From: Callaeas wilsoni
Taxonomy: Eukaryota > Chordata > Aves > Passeriformes > Callaeidae
Direction of reading: 5' to 3'
Assembly: GCA_013398955.1 (NCBI GenBank)
Contig: VWPU01005272.1
Coordinates: 372,001 to 436,000 of the forward strand
Length of the DNA: 64,000 bases
The notes under the pieces are model-generated. The model did not search any database, was not told where the DNA came from, and saw only the letters and a list, made by a program, of their open reading frames with translations. The position numbers and the translations under genes were made by a program. Positions 35,807-45,419 of this stretch are shown here, piece by piece. Numbering within the stretch: position 1 is the first letter of the stretch; every line of letters starts with the position of its first letter.

Positions 35807-37803
35807 CTAAACATAAAGTAAGAACACATATTGCTGGTTGAAGTGATTCACACAATCATATCCCATCACCAGTTCTTGGGAGTGTTTTTCTGGACAGGCA
35901 CTCTGGAATTCTTAAACTAATATAGAAGATCAGAGATTTCTTCCACCATATCAGATCTACTGGGGCCTCAAAAGAGTTGCTGAATTGGATATTCAGACTT
36001 CCTCTCAATACTTTAGAACATATCACCATGAATTAATCAGATACTGTGCAGTTTTATTAATTCTGAAATGTTAAATGAAAACTTCATAGCCTTATGACAG
36101 CAATGATTTACAGAAATGTATATAAGGTTACCAACTCTGGCAACATGTATGCAAGACTATACATAGAACTGTTTGATTTTAATTTGAAATGACCACGCTT
36201 TAATGTTAAACATTCTGAATTGATATATGCTGCCACATAATTCATTGGATGATAAAAGTGACTTGAGACACTGCATCTCTCTGGATATCACAAAACAGGC
36301 TTAGAAAATAGGATAACAGAGTTCAGTGAAAACTGCTTATGCATTTCAAAAGGTTACTTAGACCACAGTCCAAATATCTACAGTAAAACAAGATGTTACT
36401 GTATTGTAAAGCTGGACCATTCCACTTCGTATGTCATTTTTCAGGACTGCAAACGCAGTTTTCTTTACATCTACAAATGACAGTTAATACCTTAATTATT
36501 TTACTGGTTTGTCCTGCATACAACAATTAAATGTCTAGTTTTATTTGTAATTAATCATGTGTTCCACGTTGCCTATGCAGAACAAATGCTTGAGAGGAAT
36601 AGCTTTTGAAAACCATGAAAATAGCATAGAATCTCATGCATTCAGAAAATTAATTTCTGACTTCACTGTCAAAGGTAACTGGCTCACCAGTATCAAGATT
36701 ACTACCCTCTATGAAGGCATAACCTCAGACTGTACACTGCCAGCTCCTGTGGCTGGGGTTCCTTGGGAGTCAGGGCCCATGGTCTCTCATAACTTCTGTT
36801 TAGGTGCCTTGCAGGGGAAGGGGATAACAGTCATTTATCTCAGCCACACCTCCTCACTCTTTGTTGATTCCTATTCAGGCAGCCAGAAACACTGGCAGTT
36901 CTTGAAATCTTCACAAAATCCCCCCAATTATTGTAACAATCATTAATCATAAAAACCTCTAGGACATGACCCACAAAAATTCAAGCACATATAATGCACA
37001 TTTAACATACCACATGTTAAAAATATATATGATCTGAATTTTAAATTCAACTCTGCACTTAGGGGATTCCCATGTGTTACTTTTGTTTAGACATGATGAT
37101 TATGCTATTTAGCATATTGTATAAACACAGTGGGTTAAGAGAGCATCGAGTTAATATGGAAGTGTGACAATTATCTCAAGCAATTTAATTGCTTTGTTCT
37201 TCATTCTACATTAAGCACGGAATTCAGAACCATTTATACTTTGGGGAGTAGCAAATTTTAAGTTCACTATCCACTTATTGTGAACTGTAAAACATTACCA
37301 ACTGTCTTCATACTATAAAGATTAGATCCAGGCTCTCCAGTAGCACTGACAATGATGTCTTCTGAGCAGCTGCCACTGATACCTACATGAAACTGATTTG
37401 GACTTCTAGCAGAATTGCTGGTACCGACTGCTACAGGGCAGAGGAAAGCGGGTTACTTTTATTTGTGTTTTTTAATATCATACAACAGGTACAAATTTAG
37501 GCCTCCTTCCTTGAAAATGTCACTTTTAACTTTTCAAATTATAATGAAGTTGCTCAACCTGCACCCACCTCTGGTCAAACCAAGCAAAGACATACTTAAA
37601 CAAGTACTGGATTTTATACACAATCAAACAAACATTTCCCATGCTCATGGGACATGATATTTTGGGACTTATGGTCATCCCCATAGACTAAACTTAGCTT
37701 GTAAAAAAAAAGTTGCATTCTGTATAGCAATTTTGGGCATACCAGAAACACATTTCTAAGGTAACTGTGACTGAAACACATAGAGCCAAAGAAAGTAGCC
37801 AAC
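35807..37803 (-). other. SIPA1L2: SIPA1L2 intron H-I
   Basis: 2.0 kb, containing the unassigned exon-like segment at 37,299-37,430. A GC-raised patch at about 36,730-36,900 has a 129-codon plus-strand open frame without recognisable similarity. Confidence 0.8.
37299..37430 (-). other. Exon-like open segment in the SIPA1L2 H-I intron, unconfirmed
   Basis: Read on the minus strand, this 132-bp stretch lies between a very good acceptor (CTTTCCTCTGCCCTGTAG) and a fair donor (GTTG|GTAATG). In phase 1 it is open throughout and encodes 43 residues, beginning VGTSNSARSPNQFHVGISGS and ending NLYSMKTV, with a composition typical of SIPA1L linkers. Its phase (1 to 1) does not fit exon H (ends phase 0) or exon I (starts phase 0). 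If spliced after H it would read 15 codons and hit TAG. I do not recognise it from mammalian SIPA1L2. It may be a poison exon, an alternative-transcript exon, or chance. Confidence 0.35.
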
Positions 37804-37957
37804 CTTTCTTCTCCCTTCCTCCATAGAGAGGTTATCTGGCAGCATCAACTTCAGAAAATCTTCTTTGGACAAGACTTGCTGGCTTTCAACAATGGCATTC
37901 CCCACAGAAGTTTGGAGTGGACTCGATGCAGACACAGCATCAATATCATCGTACACT
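37804..37957 (-). CDS. SIPA1L2: SIPA1L2 exon H: KEDFLKLMLPD block
   Basis: 154 nt, phase 2 to phase 0, residues 479-530. The acceptor is TTTTCTCAACAG. The donor is AAAG|GTTGGC, clearly weak (T at +3, G at +4/+5). It encodes VYDDIDAVSASSP, then ESQQVLSKEDFLKLMLPDNL, matching mammalian ETQHVLSKEDFLKLMLPDSP, and ends EEGRRK. The amphipathic DFLKLMLPD segment parallels EEDLKKLIDLESP of SIPA1L1. The join GRRK to FSFYGN of exon I agrees with the mammalian protein and fixes the donor, despite its poor match. Confidence 0.92.
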
Positions 37958-39934
37958 CTGTTGAGAAAATTGGTGTTTTTAGCAAGAAATTGGATTTGAA
38001 AGACTGCAATCATTTTCTGTCAAAGTGAAAATTATTAGAATTGTCTCCTGACACAGCACACTCTGTTTAGAAAATTTTTTTGATTGCTTTACCTTTAGGA
38101 AACTGTTTGTGGAGATAAAACGGAATTCTTAAACCACTGAAAAATGGAGTTTGGCAATTCTAAAGAAGAATTTTAAAAAGCATAATCCTTACTTCCCCTA
38201 GCTTGCCTCTCTCTTTTTTACACACCAGACTTCTCCATCAATACAAAAGTTATATTTATTTCAACATTTCCAAAGGTTCATCACAAAATAATTTAACTTT
38301 TACTTCCACAGCAAATAAAAAAAATCAATATTTTATTGTACAATATTGCATCCAGCTTCACAATCTGGCAAAACTACTATGATTATCACAACAATGTTTA
38401 AAGTGTATTGGCAATCAGTTGTCCAGTGTGCTAAGTGTATTTTATTATCAGCAACTTCATAAATCTATTTAGATAAATTAAACAGGTGTCTTCTTTAATT
38501 GTCAGCCCATAAAAATCTAGTTACAGTCAACAACAGACTGCCAAACTGAATTATTAACCTTCAGCGCCTTCCTGTGAGAAAGGAGAGACAGGATTTTAAC
38601 AGGTTTGCTCTGAGAATGTAATCGAAGGAACTGGAGATCGCGACTCTCGGAGAACACACACCGGAAGCCATTGCTTACTGCCAAGTGCAGCCTAATCAGT
38701 GACTGTCTTCAGCAGAGGGGAAATAAGCTTTGCCACAGTAAAGTGTAATTCTCAGTGAATTATAACCTACAGTGGCACAACATTCAGCAATTGACCTGAT
38801 ATTCATCATCGCTGCTAATTAGAGATGCTATTTTATTTCAACATAATTATCCTCAGAGAGATATTTCCTCTCTGTGATATAGAGAGCTTTCCTAGAAAGA
38901 AAGAGGTGAGGCAATTCTGTATGCCAATGAAAAATCTGAAAATATTTTTTGATATATGAAGCGTTGTCGTATTCAATTACTAGTTCTTCAACAGAACTAT
39001 CTCTTGAAGATAATTTTCTTAATTGCCATTGTTTCAGTCTAAATACCTCGATTCATTACGCAATTTTATTTTAAGGCTGACATTCAAAATAAGGAGACAT
39101 TGTTTCAACAGTTCATTGATTTCAAAATCCAAAATTTGTGGGAAACCCCAAAGTTACCGCATTATAATTTAAATAGTACTACAAGTGAACGATTTATGTA
39201 ATTGAAACATTGCTGGGAGAAATGAAATCACCTCTATGTTAACACAAAGGAACACAAATAACCAGGACAGGAAGGTAGCAACATCTACGTTTGAAAATTA
39301 GGAATTTAAGAGCTTAACTTTAGATTCATATTTCACAGCATACATATGCTAGCATATATTTTTAAATATGACTCTTGCCATAAATGCACACACATATGCA
39401 AAATTAGGTGTTGGACAAAAATAACCCATTCCCATTAAACAAAGAATAATCCCAATTAAACATTTGAAAATCAGGTACTGCATGTCATCTTGTCAATTTA
39501 TTGAGATAGATAGGGGCTGACTATGGTTTATTGAGAAACAGCACCAAATAGCTCGTGCACAAAAAGAAAGCAGGGACATTATCCACAAAGATGATTTTGA
39601 AGCCAGCAGGAATTTCAAAGTTAGTTTTAAACAGCAGATTCAAACATTACTTATTATGGGTGCACCGCTGTGAAAGTATTATCTCTCTGTATGTGAGGTA
39701 CTGCATGCTTTCCTTTGAGTTTAAGCCTTTTTCTTCCTCCTAAGAACAACACATTTCTCATGGACTATTCCAGTGTTAAGCTTCATTAGATACATAGAGG
39801 TATAGAAAAAACCCCCAGAATATTTAAAGGCAAAACAGAATTTGTAATTTTTTTCTATCCTATCTATTCTATCCTAATTTAAAATTTATTTTCACAACCC
39901 TTCTTCCCCCAATGAAGTAAAACAAAGTGCTTAC
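37958..39934 (-). other. SIPA1L2: SIPA1L2 intron G-H
   Basis: 2.0 kb. The stretch 38,570-38,850 has higher complexity, a TCGCGA at 38,638-38,643 and CTAATTAG at about 38,815-38,822, and might be a conserved regulatory element. The rest is plain AT-rich intron. Confidence 0.75.
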
Positions 39935-40159
39935 TCATGACATTCTGAAACTTCAGATTCTTCAGGTGTAGGACTTCCTTCTGATTTTTTCCATCCAATG
40001 ACATATTTACTCACTGCTCCTTGTCTATGGTACGGTTTTGAAATTGACCCAGGCATCTGTTGACTACTATTCTGCGACACTATATAAACTTTGGAGGTAT
40101 CTAGGGAGCCACTCTTTTTAGAGCAGTGTGTTGATGGGCTTCCTGAATGATGTGAACCA
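39935..40159 (-). CDS. SIPA1L2: SIPA1L2 exon G: conserved SPAR C-terminal block
   Basis: 225 nt, phase 2 to phase 2, residues 404-479. The acceptor is TTCACTTTTCCAG and the donor CATGA|GTAAGC. It encodes SGSHHSGSPSTHCSKKSGSL, a Ser/His stretch, then PYHRQGAVSKYVIGWKKSEG, which is the best-conserved block of this region (SIPA1L1 has PRQGATSKYLIGWKKPEG). The end is acidic (EESEVSECHE). The block belongs to the SPAR-family C-terminal homology region. Its biochemical role is not established to my knowledge. Confidence 0.95.
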
Positions 40160-41629
40160 CTGGAAAAGTGAACGAAACACACAAAAGGAAAAATTAAATA
40201 TGCTATGCAACAACAAATCAGAAACGCTTCACCTGCTATGCAGCAATAATTCTCACTGTTAAGTTTTTCTCAAGGTTAAAATCAATGAAGCAAAATTGGC
40301 ACAGTAATTTTCTACACACCAACTGTGTATACATTAAAGCTCTTTGAGAACAGTATTGTGATGATTTTCTAGAACAAACAATGGATGGAATTCAGCTTGC
40401 TGAAATGCCAATGCAAAGCGATGTGAATAAAAACTAAAAGCCTAAGTTGAAGATATATATATATATTCAATTTGTGTGTGTAATTTAAATAAATATGTGC
40501 ACACACATTTACACCAAAAACTACATAGGGAATTACTCAAATATCTCTCTAATCATAAAACTTATGTGCTTTTCCATTTCGCAATAATTTTGCCAGTTGA
40601 CGCAAAATTAGACTGTGCCTTTCAATTGGACACATCAATATTAAATTATCAGCAAATTTAACAGAAGTAAATTTCAGTTCAGCAAAATACTGCTCTGGAT
40701 AATTTTAACAGCCTCTTTTATTACGAATAATAGCACTAGTAGGCATTAAGATAACCATTTAGTGACCTATTTCAAATAAACTAAAGCAAACACTTCCTTG
40801 AAGAATAAACTTCTTCAGAATAACCATACAAGACAAATTCACTCATGTCAAGCATATAAGGAAATCAGGATACAAGGTACTATTTGATTATTTTCCTGTA
40901 CCGATTGACACTGAAAACAGGAAAATCAGAGAGAAAGAAGAACAAACTATTCCATTCTATCTTTTACAGAGTAAAAACCTTAACACATCGACCAAAGCTT
41001 CAACTTCAAAGTCACCATAAAATGAGAACTGGAAGACAAAGGCAACCAGCTGTAAAAGCGTACTTTCAAAGCTAGCTTTACAACAGATGTACCATGCACA
41101 AATTTCACTGGTAACAAAAAGAAAAGCTGAAAATCAATCAGAAATGCAGTTCAACAAGCAAAACTGTAAAGCGTACATCAGAATAATGTAAATTAGAGGG
41201 GATGGTATGCAATGCAGTTTCACTACATGTAAAACTTGTCCATTGTCCAATTTTTCTGATTTCCTTCAGCATTAACTCCAAGGTAATTTGTTGCACTGTA
41301 CTAAAAAACCCCAAAAGTATGTGAAATAAGTTCTAGATGCAAACTTCTCTTTTACTCAGGGATGTTTCCCAATTTTTAAAACCTAAGCAATTTGCAAGAG
41401 TCACATATAAAGCCTCCATCAGATCTGGGGGGAGGTCTGGCTATGCTTTCCAGGCAGTCTCATCAAAAATTACTTGAAAACTGCTCATATAGGCATTTGA
41501 ATACAACAAAACCATCAAAATCTTTTAAGTTCAGATTCAAAGAAGGGTAAACAGAATAAAAACAACACGGAAGAGTTATCTGCTTGTTAATCTATAATCC
41601 ATAACCCCTAAGCTGTACGAAACGCATAC
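40160..41629 (-). other. SIPA1L2: SIPA1L2 intron F-G
   Basis: 1.47 kb; only a short (AT)n run at about 40,453-40,466 stands out. Confidence 0.8.
40453..40466. repeat. (AT)n microsatellite
   Basis: About seven AT units. Confidence 0.85.
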
Positions 41630-42018
41630 CTGGAGTGAGAGGAGATTTCACTTAAGTCTCCCATACTGCCTTCAGCCGCGTGACTCGTCGAGATAGCAGA
41701 AGCGTAGCTATGAACAGCATAGATTTTAGCTGGATCATCGTCTGGCCCGGGAGCTTCCGAAGCGTCGGTCCACTGCTCCGTACGACAGTGTACCCCAGCC
41801 CTGCTGCCAGCAAGGTGCAGGGGGGCCAGCAGAGGAGCTGGCATGCAGGGAGCGGTATCGATCCCGCTGTCAGTAGAAGCCCCCTTTATATACGTTAATC
41901 CAAGCAGCTCAGGATCCATCAGGTCTCCAGAACCAAAGTGTTTTTCATCACTGTTGCTGGATGTATTGCTGGATAGAGTGTTGCTGCTTGAGTGGCTTGA
42001 ACAGCTTTTGTCCCCAAT
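41630..42018 (-). CDS. SIPA1L2: SIPA1L2 exon F: large Ser-rich exon with DSGIDT motif
   Basis: 389 nt, phase 0 to phase 2, residues 275-404, the longest coding exon here. The acceptor is TTTTCTTGTTAAG and the donor CTCCAG|GTATGC. It opens IGDKSCSSHSSSNTLSSNTS, a Ser/Asn-rich tract shared by SIPA1L1 and SIPA1L2. Next come the conserved FGSGDLMDPELLGLTYIKGA and STDSGIDTAPCMP, then an Ala/Pro-rich stretch, and finally EGSMGDLSEISSHS. GC and CpG content are clearly higher than in the flanking introns. The encoded region is a regulatory linker, not an enzyme domain. DSGIDT is discussed as a separate entry. Confidence 0.95.
41854..41871 (-). other. SIPA1L2: DSGIDT degron-like motif within SIPA1L2
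   Basis: These six codons (exon F codons 50-55) encode Asp-Ser-Gly-Ile-Asp-Thr. In the paralogue SIPA1L1 (SPAR), a DSG-type motif is reported to recruit the beta-TrCP ubiquitin ligase after phosphorylation by Plk2. The motif in this SIPA1L2 keeps the spacing D-S-G-x-x-S/T. That it works as a degron in SIPA1L2 is inference. Confidence 0.6.
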
Positions 42019-43450
42019 CTTAACAAGAAAACAAACCAAAAAAGACCCCCCTCAAATTAAATAGTAAGAGATCTATTTTCATATAAATTACTGCATTTGT
42101 GCCATTCAAAGACCATTTTATTATTTTTTTACAGTATGCTATCATATAACTGCAAAGTATGAAAAGAGCCAATTATACCACCAGTTTCTGTGAAATGAAT
42201 TGCACAGCTGGCTAGACACATTAAAGGTTGATGTCACTGCAAATAAAAAGGCTCTAGTTCCATCTCCTATCACAAATCTTAAGATCAGAATTGAATTTTC
42301 TGATTATAGGACCTGCTTAACATCCATAAAATTGCGTTTCTGAACAGTTAAAATAAGCATTTGTTAATGCTACAAGCCTTGGTAATTATTTGTTTAAACA
42401 AGCTCTACTGCAAATCTGAAAAACACCAAAGACTGAATTATTGTTCGCTTTTTCTCAGTGTAGCTGAAATATGCAGCTCATTGGATCAAATCCAATTGGA
42501 TGTGTGGCTAGTTAAATTGAAGCCAATTGTGATGTATGTGTACCAGATGAAAGTAACTTAAGTCATAAGGCCCCAAACTAAGCATGGCTATTGAAGTGGA
42601 ATAATTACATCAGGCATTTGTGCCAATAAAGTTCAGGGGCTTTGTTATTTACCTTTTAAAATAAATTTTACAGAGAGTTGGATTAACTTATCTCTGTGAC
42701 AGAGTAGCCAGAATACAGGCAGATGGACTTCTACTAGGGCGAATGGACTTCTGTGAGGTAGGATAGAAATGGGAAGGGTGACTAACATTTTCATGAGATC
42801 CCTCTCCTAGCAGATGCTAGGAGATGCTGTTGCTAACACAGGAAATGTAAGTTTACAAACAGTGTACAGACTTCTAGTACATATAGCGGGATTCTCCATG
42901 TAGCAGACATTATCTTTATGTACTTTCCATCACTAGGCTGTTGAGGATTTTGCCATTACTGAAGACGAGCTACTAAACTAGGTAGACTAGAAAATCTGTT
43001 CAGCATTCCCAACATAAAAGCTACATTTTTACAGTGCTTATTGATAATTACACTCCATGGGTACTTCACACAAGATGAAAAGCGGTATGGTAAATGTAAT
43101 TTTATTTTCTTTTAAAGGGTAATAAAATACTCCACAGATTAAACAAGCCAGTATAAATGAAGCTGTAAATTCACAGCTGAGTGGAGACTATACTAGTTTT
43201 ATCTCCTCAGTGCCCCAGACCCAAGTCTTCTTGGAATTCTGAGTTTGTAAACACAAATTAAGCATACTTGATTCAACTCACATCTAGCTGAGCATAATCT
43301 TTGCCTCCAAAAACACACAGTGGTCTTCATAAATTACTAAAATGTATTTTTAAGATGCATTTCTGTAAGTCCAGAGTAATTTTTTGTTGTTGCTGTTTTG
43401 AGGTTAGTTTGTTTTTAGAGTTCTGAATGGCATCCAAGGAAAAGACTTAC
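42019..43450 (-). other. SIPA1L2: SIPA1L2 intron E-F
   Basis: 1.43 kb; nothing recognised beyond ordinary AT-rich intronic sequence. Confidence 0.8.
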
Positions 43451-43551
43451 ATGTGAAAGCTTGTTTGGAGACTCCTTGCCACTGCCTTCTTTCTGTAAAG
43501 CTCGGTCTTTGTAGGAGCTCAGGACTTTGGTTGGTGCATGCCACTTGGCTT
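43451..43551 (-). CDS. SIPA1L2: SIPA1L2 exon E: basic linker exon
   Basis: 101 nt, phase 1 to phase 0, residues 241-274. The acceptor is CCATTACTTTTGGCAG and the donor CACAT|GTAAGT, close to consensus. It encodes AKWHAPTKVLSSYKDRALQK and then SPNKLSH, equivalent to mammalian KWHGPPSKVLGSYKERALQK. It is Lys-rich and predicted disordered. The frame across D-E-F only works with this phase combination, which supports all three exons together. Confidence 0.92.
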
Positions 43552-43778
43552 CTGCCAAAAGTAATGGAAAAAGGCACACAGCTCAGCATCAGGTTTCAAA
43601 CCCGCAGACTCTTTGCAGTCAGACACGTCTCTTTGCAGAACGTGGTAACAGCCCCTGCTTTCACTGTCACGTGCCATGCTCTTTGGGAGTCAAACCTCCG
43701 CATGGGGAGGTGGCTGCATTTCAACAGGCACTGCACTGCAAAGAACATGTACTTTAACGATACAGTGGGTTTTATTAC

Positions 43779-43882
43779 CGGAATGTCTAGTTCCTTCCAA
43801 AGGTTCCTCTCGTTCTCTGCCTCCTTCACACTCCAGTGAGCCTGAACCTTGGTGATGTTCATGGAGTAAAGGGGACTGGCAT
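43779..43882 (-). CDS. SIPA1L2: SIPA1L2 exon D: acidic/basic linker exon
   Basis: 104 nt, phase 2 to phase 1, residues 206-241. The acceptor is CATTAAAAG, unusually purine-rich just before the AG, and the donor is TTCCG|GTAATA. The product begins CQSPLLHEHHQGSGSLEC and continues with alternating acidic and basic residues (GREREE) to RHS. This matches the mammalian SIPA1L2 CQSPLLLEHQGSG region. Another frame on the same strand is also open here but cannot join its neighbours in phase. The next exon is only 227 bp away, the shortest intron in the window. Confidence 0.87.
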
Positions 43883-45335
43883 CTTTTAATGTAAGCAGAA
43901 AATTAAGCTGTTAAGGTTTTTATCCTGTAAGATTAGTTACATGATGAACAGCACCACTTTTTACTCTTAAAAGCAAGTATTTTGTGACTTTTTAAAATAA
44001 TCATCATTCCCAAACATTTCCAAACTCCACACAGAAATATTTACATGCAATTTTTTCAACAGCACACAGTTACATCTGAAGTGTGAACATGCCAAGAAGA
44101 CACTGAACTTTAAGAAGAAATGTGTTCTTGGGGCTATATCCCCAAAGGCTTTTGCAGTGAAGAACCATGATGATATGTGCTTAACCTCTTTGTGATCTAA
44201 GCCCCACAGAAAGTAATTGTAGTTTTGCAGGGTTTCACACTGAGAACATGTTAGTTAGTACCAGATCCGCTGCTTTGTATTATGCTGCAAAAGTTTAAAC
44301 ATTTCACAAAGCAACAAACTAAAATCTAGATTGCTGTCAGAAATAACTATGCTGGAAAAAATGACATGATGCATTTTGATGAGCTGACTGTCAAAAAAAA
44401 AGGAAAAAGCTACAGTTTTATTTGAATTATTAGCATCTATTTAGCTGCCAGAGGTTTCACTGAGTTATGTGAAATTCCTTGAAGAGTCTACAAGATGCTG
44501 CATATATATCTGCTACGTGGAATATCTTATCCACAATCAATCATGCCAAAGCATTAATAAGCTTCAAGGAGTCAAGCTGATGCTTTCAATATTCACATTT
44601 CTTTCTGAAAAGTAGCTTCTGAAAGCCACTTGGCAAGCTAGAATGCTTTTATATTACTCTATTATAGATACAGCCATATTTTGTAACAGGAGTGTTTTCA
44701 GCAGCTGTATATATACAACAAAGTCATAAATTTAAAGTAGTTTAGAACAGATGTCTCGCATAATATTCTTATAACATGAGTTATATTGAAGTGATCTTAT
44801 TTACGAATAGCTAACTTCTGAAATTTCAGTACCAAGGGATTAACAGGGATGTGAAAGGACCATCTATGCACAGTCTTTTAGGGAGAAGAGACCTCTGAAA
44901 TTCCTACTTTTTTGAGGAGATCTACTAGGGAAGGGGTGTCACTGAAGCAAACACAGCAGGAAATAAAACCTATGAAGACCATAAAGATGTTTTTTTAATT
45001 AAATACCTTCCTCCTGAAGCAGGAGGAGGAAGTATTATTATTTTATTCTAGTTCTGAGTTACTAGCTGATTTCTGGCCTATTACTGGGAAAATAAACCTA
45101 AGAACCATTTCTTATTTACCTGAATTTAAAAATATGATCCTAAAGAGTTAAATTAGAATGACTTTGAAATTGTAGTTGCATGCATGTTACATCAAAGATC
45201 AGTAAACCTGTACATCTTAAAAGATACTAACAGCGTTTGAAAAAATCTAGAACATCCACATAAATTTTGCTTAAGAAAAACGATGCATGGGAGGTATTGC
45301 AAGATTTAAATGATTTTTTAAAAAATCACTAATAC
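43883..45335 (-). other. SIPA1L2: SIPA1L2 intron C-D
   Basis: 1.45 kb, AT-rich, no repeats or exon-like frames recognised. A small inverted repeat (TCCTCCTG/CAGGAGGA) sits near 45,010-45,028. Confidence 0.8.
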
Positions 45336-45419
45336 CCGTCATATCCCACTTGCTGTCTCCAGTGGCTGCTCCCGCTGGGTCCTGGGTCACTGGATGAGGA
45401 CTGGTTGCTTGGAGAACTT
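45336..45419 (-). CDS. SIPA1L2: SIPA1L2 exon C: short Ser-rich linker exon
   Basis: 84 nt, phase 2 to phase 2, residues 178-206. The acceptor is CAACATTACAG and the donor GACGG|GTATTA, the latter weak because +4 to +6 depart from consensus. It encodes SSPSNQSSSSDPGPSG followed by QVGYDG, a low-complexity Ser/Gly/Pro stretch that corresponds to the NSPSNLSSSSD block of SIPA1L1. It is likely intrinsically disordered. Because length and phases are in frame, the exon could be skipped without disturbing the rest. Its identity rests on this short match and on perfect phase agreement with exons B and D. Confidence 0.88.

Noticed and set aside
36557..36946. 129-codon plus-strand open frame in intron H-I
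   Set aside because: Mixed composition, no family signature, no supporting splice sites; the length is within chance in a GC-raised patch.
43596..43862. 88-codon minus-strand frame overlapping exons D and E
   Set aside because: A different frame from the homologous one; it cannot join neighbouring exons in phase.
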